DNA of 64,000 bases, from positions 827,194-891,193 of the forward strand of contig NZ_VJWL01000001.1 in NCBI RefSeq assembly GCF_007096385.1. The letters are read 5' to 3'. The notes under the pieces were generated by a model. That model worked only from the letters and a program-made list of their open reading frames with translations. It ran no database searches and had not been told where the DNA came from. A program made the position numbers and the translations under genes. This DNA comes from Aliidiomarina halalkaliphila (GTDB lineage: Bacteria; Pseudomonadota; Gammaproteobacteria; Enterobacterales; Alteromonadaceae). This document shows, piece after piece, positions 7,376 to 16,090 of the stretch (the first letter of the stretch is position 1; the number at the start of each line of letters is the position of its first letter).

Positions 7376-7506
7376 AGCGATTGGCGCTGCCGAAAGCTAG
7401 CGTCCAGCGCCTCAAATCTATGTCAGTTCTCCCTGATGTTTTCTGCAGGAGTAATGGCAGAGCTCTCTTATCAAAAACCAAACTAAATAAAGCGAGGTGG
7501 CTGCTG

Positions 7507-8142
7507 ATGGCGTTGCTGAACTTTAAGAGTGAGTATCAGCACTCGGGATCGGGAAAAGATATTCCGTTGTGGATGAAGCTGGGTTTTACCCTGATTGCTC
7601 TGGTCGTGCTGGTGGTGTGGTGGGATTACATGGGGCCGGCGAATTATCTGTGGTTCTCCGATGTTGCCTTGATTGTGATGGTCCCTGCCCTTTGGCTTGG
7701 CAATCGTTTGATTGCCAGCACCATGGCTGTGGCGGTGTTGATTCCAGAACTCGTTTGGGTGCTTGATTTTATTACCTTGAGTCATTTCACCGTGATTGCT
7801 AGCTACATGTTTAATCCCGAGATGGCACTGTATATTCGTTTTCTCTCAGCAACCTTCCATATAGCCCTGCCGATTGTGATGTTCTATATGCTTTATCGCC
7901 TTGGCTATGATCAGCGGGCACTGCCGCTGCAAAGCCTCATTGCCCTGATTGTGTTGCCGATCACTTATCTGGTTAGCGAGCCTTCAGCGAATATCAACTG
8001 GGTATATGGCCCTGGCGCACCACAAGACTTTATGAATCCCTGGTTATATTTGCTATTGCTGTGGGTGGCTTTTGTAGTCGTCATTTATATTCCTACTCAC
8101 CTGCTACTAAAACGATTTTTTAGTAAATCCCGCGTGTCTTAA
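7507..8142 (+). CDS. Polytopic membrane protein of unknown function
   Basis: A 211-residue integral membrane protein with about six hydrophobic helices, and conserved-looking stretches such as SEPSANINWVYGPG in a loop near residue 165 and LYRLGYDQRAL. Proteins of this general kind occur in many gammaproteobacteria without an assigned function. The start at 7507 is chosen because GCGAGGTGG precedes it at a suitable distance; the frame stays open upstream to a TTG at 7381 but that part looks non-protein-like. The gene marks the return to core-like base composition after the accessory region and ends just before a terminator hairpin. Confidence 0.75.
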   Translation: MALLNFKSEYQHSGSGKDIPLWMKLGFTLIALVVLVVWWDYMGPANYLWFSDVALIVMVPALWLGNRLIASTMAVAVLIPELVWVLDFITLSHFTVIASYMFNPEMALYIRFLSATFHIALPIVMFYMLYRLGYDQRALPLQSLIALIVLPITYLVSEPSANINWVYGPGAPQDFMNPWLYLLLLWVAFVVVIYIPTHLLLKRFFSKSRVS

Positions 8143-8148
8143 AACAAA

Positions 8149-8174
8149 AACCCCGCATGTCACCATGCAGGGTT
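8149..8174. terminator. Bidirectional terminator between 7507-8142 and the ExeM gene
   Basis: Hairpin AACCCCGCATG, loop TCAC, CATGCAGGGTT, with an A-rich flank on one side and T-rich on the other (TTTCCTTT), serving the convergent genes. Confidence 0.75.
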
Positions 8175-8200
8175 TCCTTTAGTGGTTAAAGCTAATCCGC

Positions 8201-11200
8201 TTAAGGACGTCCGTTACCACCACGATTGCTGTTGCCACACTGTGGCACTGGCAATTGTTTATCACGCGGATGGGCTGGGCGATTGGTAATGCCCGGCGCA
8301 CAGGTCGGTAGTAAGTTCAGTTCAATCACCAAGGGATCATGATCCGATGAACGATATGGGTCGGCATTATAGAAGCTCGCAGGCTTAAACCATGAACTAG
8401 AAGGTAAGCGCTCTTCATAATTAAACGCCGGTGTTTCATCGGAATTGATATGCCATGCCCGCGCATCCAAAACCCACTCAGAGAACGCATCGTTCGCAAA
8501 GGCATGGTCCAATGAACCGGCCTGGCCCATAAAGCTATAGCTATACACTTCTGGGCTACCGCCGTTGGCCGCGATGGCGAGGTTGGAATAGCCAGCATCC
8601 ATCAAGGCTACCAGTGGGTCTTCCATACCGTAGGCATTGAAGTCACCTAACATCACTACTGCATCTGCGCCGGTGCCTGTTGGATCGTTTTCCATCCAAC
8701 GCACCATGGCACCTGCCGACAGGGTCCGCCACTCGTTCCAACAACCTTGCCCGTCGCCAGAATCTGCATTCGGCCCGCTGCCACTTGGGCATGAGGCCTT
8801 CGCACGCAAGTGCACGGCTACTGCGGTAAACACCTGACCTGTTTCAGCACGGAAGCTTTGCGCTAATGCAGGACGCTGACGCGAATCATCAAAGTCGGGG
8901 TCAACGTCTGCCGTTAATACAGCCAGATCACCTTCCAGTGACAAGCGACCAGTACGGTAGATAAAGGCTGGTTTAATTGCATCGGTGCCGACATGGCCGG
9001 TTGGTACAAAGGCCCAATCACCACGATGGTCCGCAGCGTTGAGTGCCGAAACCAACATAGCCAAAGTGGCATCGTTAGCGTCATTCTCGATTTCAATCAG
9101 CGCCAGCATATCGGCGTCGATAGCAAGAATCGCTGAGGTCACTTTACCGAGCTGACGATCCAACTCGTTTTGATTGCGTGCACCACGGCAGCTTAGCGTA
9201 CCTGGACCACAGGTATTGCCGGTTTGCTGGAAGGTGGCAAACAAGTTTTCTACGTTGTAGGTACCGATACGCAAGTTACCGGTTTGCTGCATCTGCGGTA
9301 CTTCTGTGCGCGGGTTGGCACTGCTATCAAACTCAGGCGTTTGCTCACTGCGGATGCGATAGGCATTAAATGCGTATCCCATAATACCAGTGAAGCCCGG
9401 TTTCACGACGAAACCATTCCGAATTGGATTCGATGCAGACAACTCAGAGAAACCATCAGCTCCGGTCATGTAGGGCGTACGATAGGTACCGGTACGCGCA
9501 TTATCGATTAACAGACGGTTACGGTTATTTTCTGCTTGCAAGGCCCGCGCATCATCGCCGCCGCGAACCACTTGCGTCGGCTGGTAGATACGGCCTTTAG
9601 AAACGCCGATTTCACCGAAACGTGCTACGTTAAATACATCGGTGACGGTGAGAGCTTGCGTCGTTTCAACCCACATCCCTTCGATGGACTCGAAATCAAT
9701 AAAGTCTGCCGCTGGGAGTTCTACCGCCACAGGCGATACGCGACCTAATTGATTGCTTGCACATACGGCCACATCGGTTACGTCTTGAATCTGGGTATGG
9801 CCAAAGAATTCACCTACGGAACCAGCAACTCGGACTTTATCGCCCACATTCACATTCACGCCAAAGCCATCGTCGTAAACGAAGATACCTTCAGAAGTCA
9901 GTGGGTTGTTGTCGTGATTCTCATCCGCTTCTTGCAGATAGAAACCACCTAAGCCGCCATCAAACGTATCTTGGAACGACGCTGTCACAATCGCTTCCAC
10001 TTGTACTTGAGCACCTTGCACTGGGCTTTGGAAGCCGAATCCTTGCACCCAATGAATCCGATCAGCGTCGGTACCACACTGGAACGGTGATTCGTTGTTC
10101 TGTACGTCTGCTTCGATGGTAAAGTTGGCAATCCGCCAGGTGCTGCAGTTGCCGCTATCGAACGCATAACGGAAAGCGATGTAGCCAAGACCGGAAGCGT
10201 TTTGCAGATCGTCGAACGGACCAAAGGTTACTGGAGCATTATTGGTCGAGAAGTCGCTGCCGGTAATCTCAGTCATTAACGTCCAATCAGCGGCATCAAT
10301 CACGCCTGAGCCGTCATAGCTATTGGAGAAGTACACTTCAAGGCCGTTTGCGCCGTTAAAGCCGCGAGCAACATCAACCAGCATGCGCTCACCGGTTTGA
10401 CGGTCTAGATCAAACGCAGGTGAAATCATCCAGCTATCGGCATCGCTGCAGGAGCCACCGCTAAAGGTGCTGTAGCTAACGTTTCCGAAATCTCCGTTCC
10501 AATCCCAAGGAACGTCGCCCACTACATTTACTTGCTGCCAACCGCGGGCAAATGGGTCATCCACAAAGTCACGGTCGTACACAGTCATGCGCGTGAGGCT
10601 ATCTAAGCTCACACCAGACACGAGAATGTTATCGAAGCGGTTATTACCGTTGATGTGAGTCGCGCCATCAATGGTGATGCGAATATACACTTGGCTGTTA
10701 TCGTTTAACTCACTTACATCCGACAAATCATACGAGCGCACAAACCAGCTACCGCGCCCTTCGTCGTGAGCAAACTCGGTGTAGTTCACGCCATCGGTCG
10801 ACCACTCAAATACACGGCTGTCGAAACCGGTGGCCGTGGTATTGATGGCAAGGCTAAAACGAATGTCTTGAAAGCCAGTGGTGTCGACTTCCATGATGAC
10901 CTGAGCACCGTTATTGCTAAAGCCTGTGCCTCCTTGAATCGACAGTGAGCCGCCTGCAGGATAGCTTGTGCTCAAGCGGTTTTGCGTGCTGCCTGCAAAA
11001 CTTAAAATGCGTGAGTATGCACCTGAATCAGTCAGTGATTGATCATAGTTCTGCAGGTACAACAGGCCTGAACCCACATCCGCTTGCTGTGGAAAGGAGT
11101 CTGGGCTGAAGCCATTGGAGCCGTCAGCTAAGACATTATCGTTTTGTGCCCAATAGGCTATTGGTTCCTGCGCCCAAGTAGGCGCAACTGCGATAACCAA

Positions 11201-11242
11201 TAAAATTACCGCAAGTATCATTCTCATGGTGGGAGTCCCCAT
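8201..11242 (-). CDS. ExeM/NucH-family extracellular endonuclease
   Basis: A 1013-residue secreted DNase. A signal peptide ends near residue 24 (PTWAQ). Residues about 30-215 and 215-380 look like beta-sandwich/jelly-roll adhesion-type domains (the second contains WMISPAFDLD, typical of choice-of-anchor/cleaved-adhesin domains). Residues 395-500 form an OB-fold like that of NucH/YhcR proteins. Residues 655-980 are an endonuclease/exonuclease/phosphatase domain with YNVENLF (about 662-668), IEIEN (about 717), GDFNAY (866-871) and SDHDP (966-970). It should degrade extracellular DNA for phosphate or nucleotides or during biofilm turnover. No GlyGly-CTERM sorting tail is seen; the C-terminus is a short Gly/Asn-rich tail. 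An internal ATG at 11227 is an equally likely start, giving a cleaner signal peptide. Confidence 0.93.
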   Translation of the reverse strand: MGTPTMRMILAVILLVIAVAPTWAQEPIAYWAQNDNVLADGSNGFSPDSFPQQADVGSGLLYLQNYDQSLTDSGAYSRILSFAGSTQNRLSTSYPAGGSLSIQGGTGFSNNGAQVIMEVDTTGFQDIRFSLAINTTATGFDSRVFEWSTDGVNYTEFAHDEGRGSWFVRSYDLSDVSELNDNSQVYIRITIDGATHINGNNRFDNILVSGVSLDSLTRMTVYDRDFVDDPFARGWQQVNVVGDVPWDWNGDFGNVSYSTFSGGSCSDADSWMISPAFDLDRQTGERMLVDVARGFNGANGLEVYFSNSYDGSGVIDAADWTLMTEITGSDFSTNNAPVTFGPFDDLQNASGLGYIAFRYAFDSGNCSTWRIANFTIEADVQNNESPFQCGTDADRIHWVQGFGFQSPVQGAQVQVEAIVTASFQDTFDGGLGGFYLQEADENHDNNPLTSEGIFVYDDGFGVNVNVGDKVRVAGSVGEFFGHTQIQDVTDVAVCASNQLGRVSPVAVELPAADFIDFESIEGMWVETTQALTVTDVFNVARFGEIGVSKGRIYQPTQVVRGGDDARALQAENNRNRLLIDNARTGTYRTPYMTGADGFSELSASNPIRNGFVVKPGFTGIMGYAFNAYRIRSEQTPEFDSSANPRTEVPQMQQTGNLRIGTYNVENLFATFQQTGNTCGPGTLSCRGARNQNELDRQLGKVTSAILAIDADMLALIEIENDANDATLAMLVSALNAADHRGDWAFVPTGHVGTDAIKPAFIYRTGRLSLEGDLAVLTADVDPDFDDSRQRPALAQSFRAETGQVFTAVAVHLRAKASCPSGSGPNADSGDGQGCWNEWRTLSAGAMVRWMENDPTGTGADAVVMLGDFNAYGMEDPLVALMDAGYSNLAIAANGGSPEVYSYSFMGQAGSLDHAFANDAFSEWVLDARAWHINSDETPAFNYEERLPSSSWFKPASFYNADPYRSSDHDPLVIELNLLPTCAPGITNRPAHPRDKQLPVPQCGNSNRGGNGRP

Positions 11243-11389
11243 TTTTATTTAGGTTTTAGTTCTGACGGATGCGGACAACGAGCTCGCACATAAAGCCGTA
11301 AAAATGCTAGGGGATCTTCGTTACATTTGCGTGACATTGAAATGAGGGAAAACCCCTATATTTGATCTGACAAAGATCATAGACAGGAG

Positions 11390-11989
11390 CTATTTGCTTA
11401 ATTTTTGGGCGATTTTTGCCAAGTGTTCGCCTTGAAAAAATGCACCATTTATCTCATTTTCTGATGGTTGACGCGATCCATCACCGCCAACGATGGTGCT
11501 TGCACCATAAGGAGAGCAGCCAGTGATTTCATCTAAGGTCATTTGCCCTTGAAAGCTGTAAGGCAATCCCACAATCACAAAACCAAGGTGCAATAGTACC
11601 GTGTGGAAGTTCAATAAGGTGGCTTCTTGGCCGCCATGCTGAGTAGCAGACGCGGTAAATACGCCGGCAGCTTTGCCAATTAACTCCCCTTTCGCCCATT
11701 GGCCACCACATTGATCAAGAAAATTTTTCATTTGTGCCGCCATCATGCCAAAGCGTGTCGGCGTGCCGAAAATAATACCGTCGTAGCGGGCAAGATCCGT
11801 AGGCTTGGCCTCCGGAATGCTATCGTTTACTTTGTAGCCCGAGCGCTCCACCACTTCCGCCGGCACCAGTTCAGGCACGCGTTTGATATCCACATCAGCG
11901 CCTCCGGCTTGCGCCCCACGTGCTACCGCATGGGCTAGCGTTTCAACATGGCCGTAGCTGGAATAATACAACACCAATACTTTCGCCAT
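11390..11989 (-). CDS. wrbA: WrbA-type NAD(P)H:quinone oxidoreductase
   Basis: A 199-residue flavodoxin-like FMN enzyme that reduces quinones by two electrons, protecting against quinone redox stress. It has the phosphate-binding loop YYSSYGHVE near the start, the WrbA FMN-site segment [14 protein letters not shown], and the family features [12 protein letters not shown] and [15 protein letters not shown]. Length matches the family. The start at 11989 has an AAGGAG ribosome-binding site; an upstream ATG-containing frame overlaps the preceding gene. It begins 19 bp after the stop of the GNAT-C39 fusion gene on the same strand, so the two are probably one operon. Confidence 0.95.
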   Translation of the reverse strand: MAKVLVLYYSSYGHVETLAHAVARGAQAGGADVDIKRVPELVPAEVVERSGYKVNDSIPEAKPTDLARYDGIIFGTPTRFGMMAAQMKNFLDQCGGQWAKGELIGKAAGVFTASATQHGGQEATLLNFHTVLLHLGFVIVGLPYSFQGQMTLDEITGCSPYGASTIVGGDGSRQPSENEINGAFFQGEHLAKIAQKLSK

Positions 11990-12008
11990 TGGTTGGTACT
12001 CCTTGTTT

Positions 12009-13205
12009 TTATTTCTTAGTTGTCTGTGGATGATCATACATGGGCGTCGGCCGCGGGTGACTCAACACTACAGCGGCGCGCAAGCGCGAGCTGCCGTAAG
12101 AAAAGGCCTTTTCAAAAATAGCCCGGGGAATCGGCAAATACTGACGTTCCGTAATGGTCTGCCAGGGCAAAAGATCATCATCAGGGTCATTCAAATACAC
12201 ATATTCATTATCGACTGCGGTAAGCAACACCCAATGGGGTGCCCGCTGGCGATCAAATTGCCAGGTACTAATCAACGCAATGACTAACTTACCTGCATTT
12301 AAATCTTTTTCCAGTCGACTTAACGCATAATCCCGGTGATGGATACGTACACCCGCGGCTTTGAGTGCCGCGATATCCGCTTCTTGGATGCGCATCATCA
12401 CATTGCGCTTTTGCTCATTGCGCACCGAGTCGAGCAACACTGGACCGGGCTTGCTCACATACACCTGCGCTTCTAGTCCACGCCGAATCGCTGCCCGCGC
12501 TAAGCCATGAGGGCCGCAGCCGCCGTGGCCTGAGGTCATATAAATGGTGGTGGCTTCACGCCAAATCTCGAGCTCTTCATGCTGGGGGTTCGCCACCGCC
12601 CGATCGAACCAGGCCAGCGCCATTAATAAACTTGCAGGGCCGCAGGTAAACTCAGTGCTTTGGGTCAATAAAGGCACTAAACGAGGCACCTTGGCAGAAT
12701 CGAAATAATGCAATTGTTTTTGAAACACCAAGGCGTCGGCGTGGTCATCGTAGTAATCTGTGCGCAATCCGAGCTGCACAAAACCAAAGCGCTCAAAGAA
12801 GCTCACTGCGCGCTGCTGATCGGCACGTACTTCCGAGCGCAGAAACAGGCAATTCTCAGCGCGAGCCTGATCGATACAGTAATCCATTAATTGCTGACCA
12901 TAACCCTCGCCTTGGGCTTCAGGTAATACCGCAAAAGAGTACAGCCGACACAATTTAGTGGCTTGTCGAAACAAGAGAATGGCGTAACCGAGCGCTTGGC
13001 CTGTGGCATTTTCCAATACCACCATGTGACCATGCTCATGCTGCACAAAGCGGCGGAAGCTGCGCCGGCTCATCGCATCATAAGGAAAACACGCTTTATC
13101 AATGCGCAACAGATCATCAAGATGATCGGCTGTGGCTAATTTGATTACAGCTGTGGGCACTGAATCGGTTTTCTTCGCTGTTCCAAACTGAGAGGAATTC
13201 GCCAT
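12009..13205 (-). CDS. GNAT acetyltransferase fused to C39-like cysteine peptidase
   Basis: A 398-residue fusion. Residues about 18-165 are a RimI-like GNAT domain with the acetyl-CoA loop QGEGYGQQL (about 98-106). Residues about 170-390 are a papain-like C39 domain with its catalytic Cys in TCGPAS (C188), His in PHWVLLTAV (H324) and an Asn/Asp near 339-340. Such RimI-C39 fusions are known from many proteobacteria but have no settled function; a role in acetylating and trimming a peptide or protein N-terminus is a guess. The start at 13205 is the first that leaves only recognised domain sequence. Divergent from purM, and 19 bp ahead of wrbA. Confidence 0.9.
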   Translation of the reverse strand: MANSSQFGTAKKTDSVPTAVIKLATADHLDDLLRIDKACFPYDAMSRRSFRRFVQHEHGHMVVLENATGQALGYAILLFRQATKLCRLYSFAVLPEAQGEGYGQQLMDYCIDQARAENCLFLRSEVRADQQRAVSFFERFGFVQLGLRTDYYDDHADALVFQKQLHYFDSAKVPRLVPLLTQSTEFTCGPASLLMALAWFDRAVANPQHEELEIWREATTIYMTSGHGGCGPHGLARAAIRRGLEAQVYVSKPGPVLLDSVRNEQKRNVMMRIQEADIAALKAAGVRIHHRDYALSRLEKDLNAGKLVIALISTWQFDRQRAPHWVLLTAVDNEYVYLNDPDDDLLPWQTITERQYLPIPRAIFEKAFSYGSSRLRAAVVLSHPRPTPMYDHPQTTKK

Positions 13206-13414
13206 AAACTCGTGACCTGTGCACGACGATCTGAAAATAAATAAGACTATGTAAGAGTAGAACATTGGACGCTGAAAAAAACCTTGGCACAAGCCCTAGG
13301 CGAAAAAATTTCCATAAAGCATTCAAGCGGAGGCCCGCTGCTGTTAAAATATGCGCCCGAGGAAGCCACTCACCCCGCCGACCACCTGAAATTCAGGTTA
13401 TAAGAGGACTCGTC

Positions 13415-14455
13415 GTGAACGAACAAAAACCTTCGCTAAGTTACAAAGATGCCGGTGTTGATATCGATGCAGGCAACGCGCTCGTACAACGAATCAAGCA
13501 TGTTACCAAGCGCACGACGCGCCCTGAGGTGATGGGCAGCATCGGAGGCTTTGGTGCCTTATGCGAAATTCCTGAAGGCTATAAGAAGCCTGTGCTTGTT
13601 TCTGGAACCGACGGCGTAGGCACCAAGTTGCGTCTTGCCATTGATTTAGGCAAGCATGACTCTGTGGGCATTGATTTGGTAGCCATGTGCGTGAACGACC
13701 TTATTGTGCAAGGCGCTGAGCCGCTGTTTTTCTTAGACTACTACGCCACTGGTAAGCTAGATGTTGATGTTGCCGCCGACGTGGTTGCAGGTATCGGCGA
13801 AGGCTGTGTGCAATCAGGCTGTGCCCTGATTGGTGGTGAAACCGCAGAAATGCCGGGGATGTACGAAGAAGGCGATTACGATCTCGCGGGATTCTGTGTG
13901 GGTGTGGTAGAGAAAGACGATATTATCGATGGCACGAAAGTTGCCGCCGGCGATGCTCTGATTGCGGTGGCATCCAGTGGCCCTCACTCCAATGGTTACT
14001 CTCTGATTCGCAAAGTTATTGAAGTAAGTGGTGCCGATTTAAATGAATCATTCCACGGACGCCCTCTGGCAGAGCATCTCATGGCACCCACCCGCATTTA
14101 TGTGAAGCCTGTGTTGGCGTTAATTAAAGAAATCGATGTGCATGCTATTTCGCACATTACGGGCGGTGGTTTCCAAGAAAATATTCCACGGGTACTTCCA
14201 GATTCGTGCAAAGCAGTGGTGCAGCGTGATAGTTGGCAGTGGCCGGTAATCTTTAATTGGCTCCAAGAGAACGGCAATATTCAGCGCGACGAAATGTTCC
14301 GTACCTTTAATTGCGGTGTGGGCCTTGTGATTGCAGTACCAGCAGAACACGCCGCCACGGCTGTTGGCTTCTTGAAAAATCAAGGTGAAGATGCGTGGGT
14401 GATTGGCGCGGTTGCCGATCGTGAAGCCCATGAAGCCCAGGTCGAATTCGTCTAA
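13415..14455 (+). CDS. purM: Phosphoribosylformylglycinamidine cyclo-ligase
   Basis: A 346-residue AIR synthetase, closing the imidazole ring of purines using ATP (fifth step of de novo purine synthesis). Length matches E. coli PurM. Family motifs include [11 protein letters not shown] at the start, [38 protein letters not shown] and the C-terminal ITGGG. The GTG start at 13415 is supported by AAGAGGA eight bases upstream. The stop overlaps the purN start (TAATG), so the two are translationally coupled. A possible -10 (TAAAAT, near 13346) lies upstream; no clear PurR-type box was found. Confidence 0.97.
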   Translation: MNEQKPSLSYKDAGVDIDAGNALVQRIKHVTKRTTRPEVMGSIGGFGALCEIPEGYKKPVLVSGTDGVGTKLRLAIDLGKHDSVGIDLVAMCVNDLIVQGAEPLFFLDYYATGKLDVDVAADVVAGIGEGCVQSGCALIGGETAEMPGMYEEGDYDLAGFCVGVVEKDDIIDGTKVAAGDALIAVASSGPHSNGYSLIRKVIEVSGADLNESFHGRPLAEHLMAPTRIYVKPVLALIKEIDVHAISHITGGGFQENIPRVLPDSCKAVVQRDSWQWPVIFNWLQENGNIQRDEMFRTFNCGVGLVIAVPAEHAATAVGFLKNQGEDAWVIGAVADREAHEAQVEFV

Positions 14456-15111
14456 TGGGCATAGATACTCGTAAACGTATTGTGGTGCTCATCTCGGGAT
14501 CGGGCACTAATATGCTGAATATCGCGCAGGCCTGCCAAAATAACCAAATGGCTGGCGATGTGGTGGCGGTGATTAGTAATCGCGCCAATGCTGGTGGCTT
14601 AGAGAAAGCCGCAAACCTCGGTATCCCCACGGAGGTTCTTGCGCATCAAGAGTTTGCTAGTCGGGAAGATTACGACGCTGCATTGGTGGCCTGTGTGCAA
14701 AGCTATCAGCCTGACTTAATTGTATTAGCAGGCTTTATGCGGGTACTCACTCCGGTGTTTGTAAGCGCCTTTGCAGATCGCATTCTCAATATTCACCCAT
14801 CGTTGCTTCCGAAGTACAAAGGCTTACACACCCATCAACGTGCTTTGGATGCCGGTGACGAAGAGCATGGTGTGAGCGTACACTTTGTGACCGATGAGCT
14901 CGATGGTGGCCCGGTCGTGTTGCAGGCACGGGTGCCTATCTTTGACGGCGATGAAGTTGAAGACTTACAAGAACGGGTACACGAGCAAGAGTACCGGATT
15001 TACCCGTTAGTGATCCGTTGGTTCTGTGCCAACCGGCTAACCTTGACTCCGCAAGGGGCCATGCTTGACGGCACTCTGCTTGGTCCTCATGGTTATGCAG
15101 CCGACGATTAA
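14455..15111 (+). CDS. purN: Phosphoribosylglycinamide formyltransferase
   Basis: A 218-residue GAR transformylase that moves a formyl group from 10-formyl-tetrahydrofolate to GAR (third step of purine synthesis). Characteristic motifs are SGSGTNMLNI, ISNRANAGGL, LAGFMRVLTP, NIHPSLLPKYKGLHTH (catalytic Asn-His) and HFVTDELDGGPVV with the catalytic Asp. The ATG shares one base with the purM stop. The 3' end overlaps the convergent DUF3108 gene by four bases. Confidence 0.97.
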   Translation: MGIDTRKRIVVLISGSGTNMLNIAQACQNNQMAGDVVAVISNRANAGGLEKAANLGIPTEVLAHQEFASREDYDAALVACVQSYQPDLIVLAGFMRVLTPVFVSAFADRILNIHPSLLPKYKGLHTHQRALDAGDEEHGVSVHFVTDELDGGPVVLQARVPIFDGDEVEDLQERVHEQEYRIYPLVIRWFCANRLTLTPQGAMLDGTLLGPHGYAADD

Positions 15112-15917
15112 TCGTAAAATGTAAGTGACTTGAGGCTGATTAACGCGGCCTCACGTCCCCCTTCAATTTGTTGCATGCGAACCAACGTGTAGTTCCATTC
15201 CGGCGCAAACCAAAAGTAAGTTTCCCGACGATCGTGATCGCGCACGCGCGATACTCGAACGGTCTCCACCTGCTCATTATTCACCACGATGCGCTCTCGC
15301 TTATCTACGGCAAATTCATAGGTGGTCAACGAACCATCATCGTCGATTAAGTGGTATTCAAACGTCTCCGCTTTACCCAAGGCAACATCGATCTGTAGTT
15401 GGTGCAGTACTGCGTTGGCATCGAGCAAGTCATCGCGCCACTCGGCAGCGACAGGATCCCCATTCGTGGGGCGCAATGTCGCATTCTCGCGATCGAAAAT
15501 AACGGAATAGTGGCGATTTGAACCGGTACCCCGCCGTTCATACTCGAACGACAAAGGCTGCACTTGTCCTTCGTGCAAACGGAAATAGGTCTCATTAAAG
15601 CGACGATCAGATAGAATAAATAAGGACGCACGGCTAAAGGTTTCGTAACGCCATTGTGGGCTTCCGTTCTTCTCTGTTTTGCTTAGTTCTCGTCCTGCAC
15701 TACCATGACTACGTCCGCGCCGACTCAATTCATACTCAGCTTTATAGGGCCGCGTAATCGTACTAGCGACGCGTTCCCGTTCAGAGACCATCGCTGACTC
15801 CTCCGCTGTTACATGCCCCATACTTGCGCTTATCAGACCCACACACAACGTGCCTATCCATAGCCAACGGCTTGTAAATCTACGCGGCAACACCTGTAGA
15901 GACTCCTTTAACAGCAT
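15108..15917 (-). CDS. DUF3108-domain envelope protein
   Basis: A 269-residue protein with an N-terminal signal or anchor segment (about residues 20-38, WLWIGTLCVGLISASMG) and a beta-rich DUF3108 domain in the rest, beginning PYKAEYELSRRG. It is probably periplasmic; the family has no established function. The start at 15917 follows AAAGGT; longer frames to 15941 or 15989 lack good ribosome-binding sites. The position just after purN, convergent, is a commonly seen arrangement in gammaproteobacteria. Confidence 0.85.
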   Translation of the reverse strand: MLLKESLQVLPRRFTSRWLWIGTLCVGLISASMGHVTAEESAMVSERERVASTITRPYKAEYELSRRGRSHGSAGRELSKTEKNGSPQWRYETFSRASLFILSDRRFNETYFRLHEGQVQPLSFEYERRGTGSNRHYSVIFDRENATLRPTNGDPVAAEWRDDLLDANAVLHQLQIDVALGKAETFEYHLIDDDGSLTTYEFAVDKRERIVVNNEQVETVRVSRVRDHDRRETYFWFAPEWNYTLVRMQQIEGGREAALISLKSLTFYD

Positions 15918-16057
15918 CACACTACCTTTTATTGGCGCCATCCTGTGGCGAATAAGTGATCGAATTCGGGAATTCAGACCTATGATCATAGAACAAGTTC
16001 ATTGCATTTGCGTGTTGCATTGCTTGCATTAACGCATGATTTGAATTAGTTTAGAAG

Positions 16058-16074
16058 TACTGGTCAGACCTCAA
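16058..16074. promoter_or_regulatory. FadR-like operator upstream of fadE
   Basis: GTACTGGTCAGACCTCA, with the palindromic core GGTC-A-GACC centred on 16066, closely matches the known gammaproteobacterial FadR site (ACTGGTCNGACC). It lies 17 bp before the fadE start. In the established model FadR bound here represses fadE until long-chain acyl-CoA accumulates. Confidence 0.75.
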
Positions 16075-16090
16075 AACTTAGGAGTTAAAG

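Noticed and set aside
3781-7380. Complete integrative element at ssrA
   Set aside because: No integrase, excisionase or phage gene is present and the tmRNA-end copy matches for only 12 bases; at most a decayed remnant.
13206-13414. PurR operator before purM
   Set aside because: No palindrome close to the PurR consensus was found; only a weak -10-like TAAAAT.
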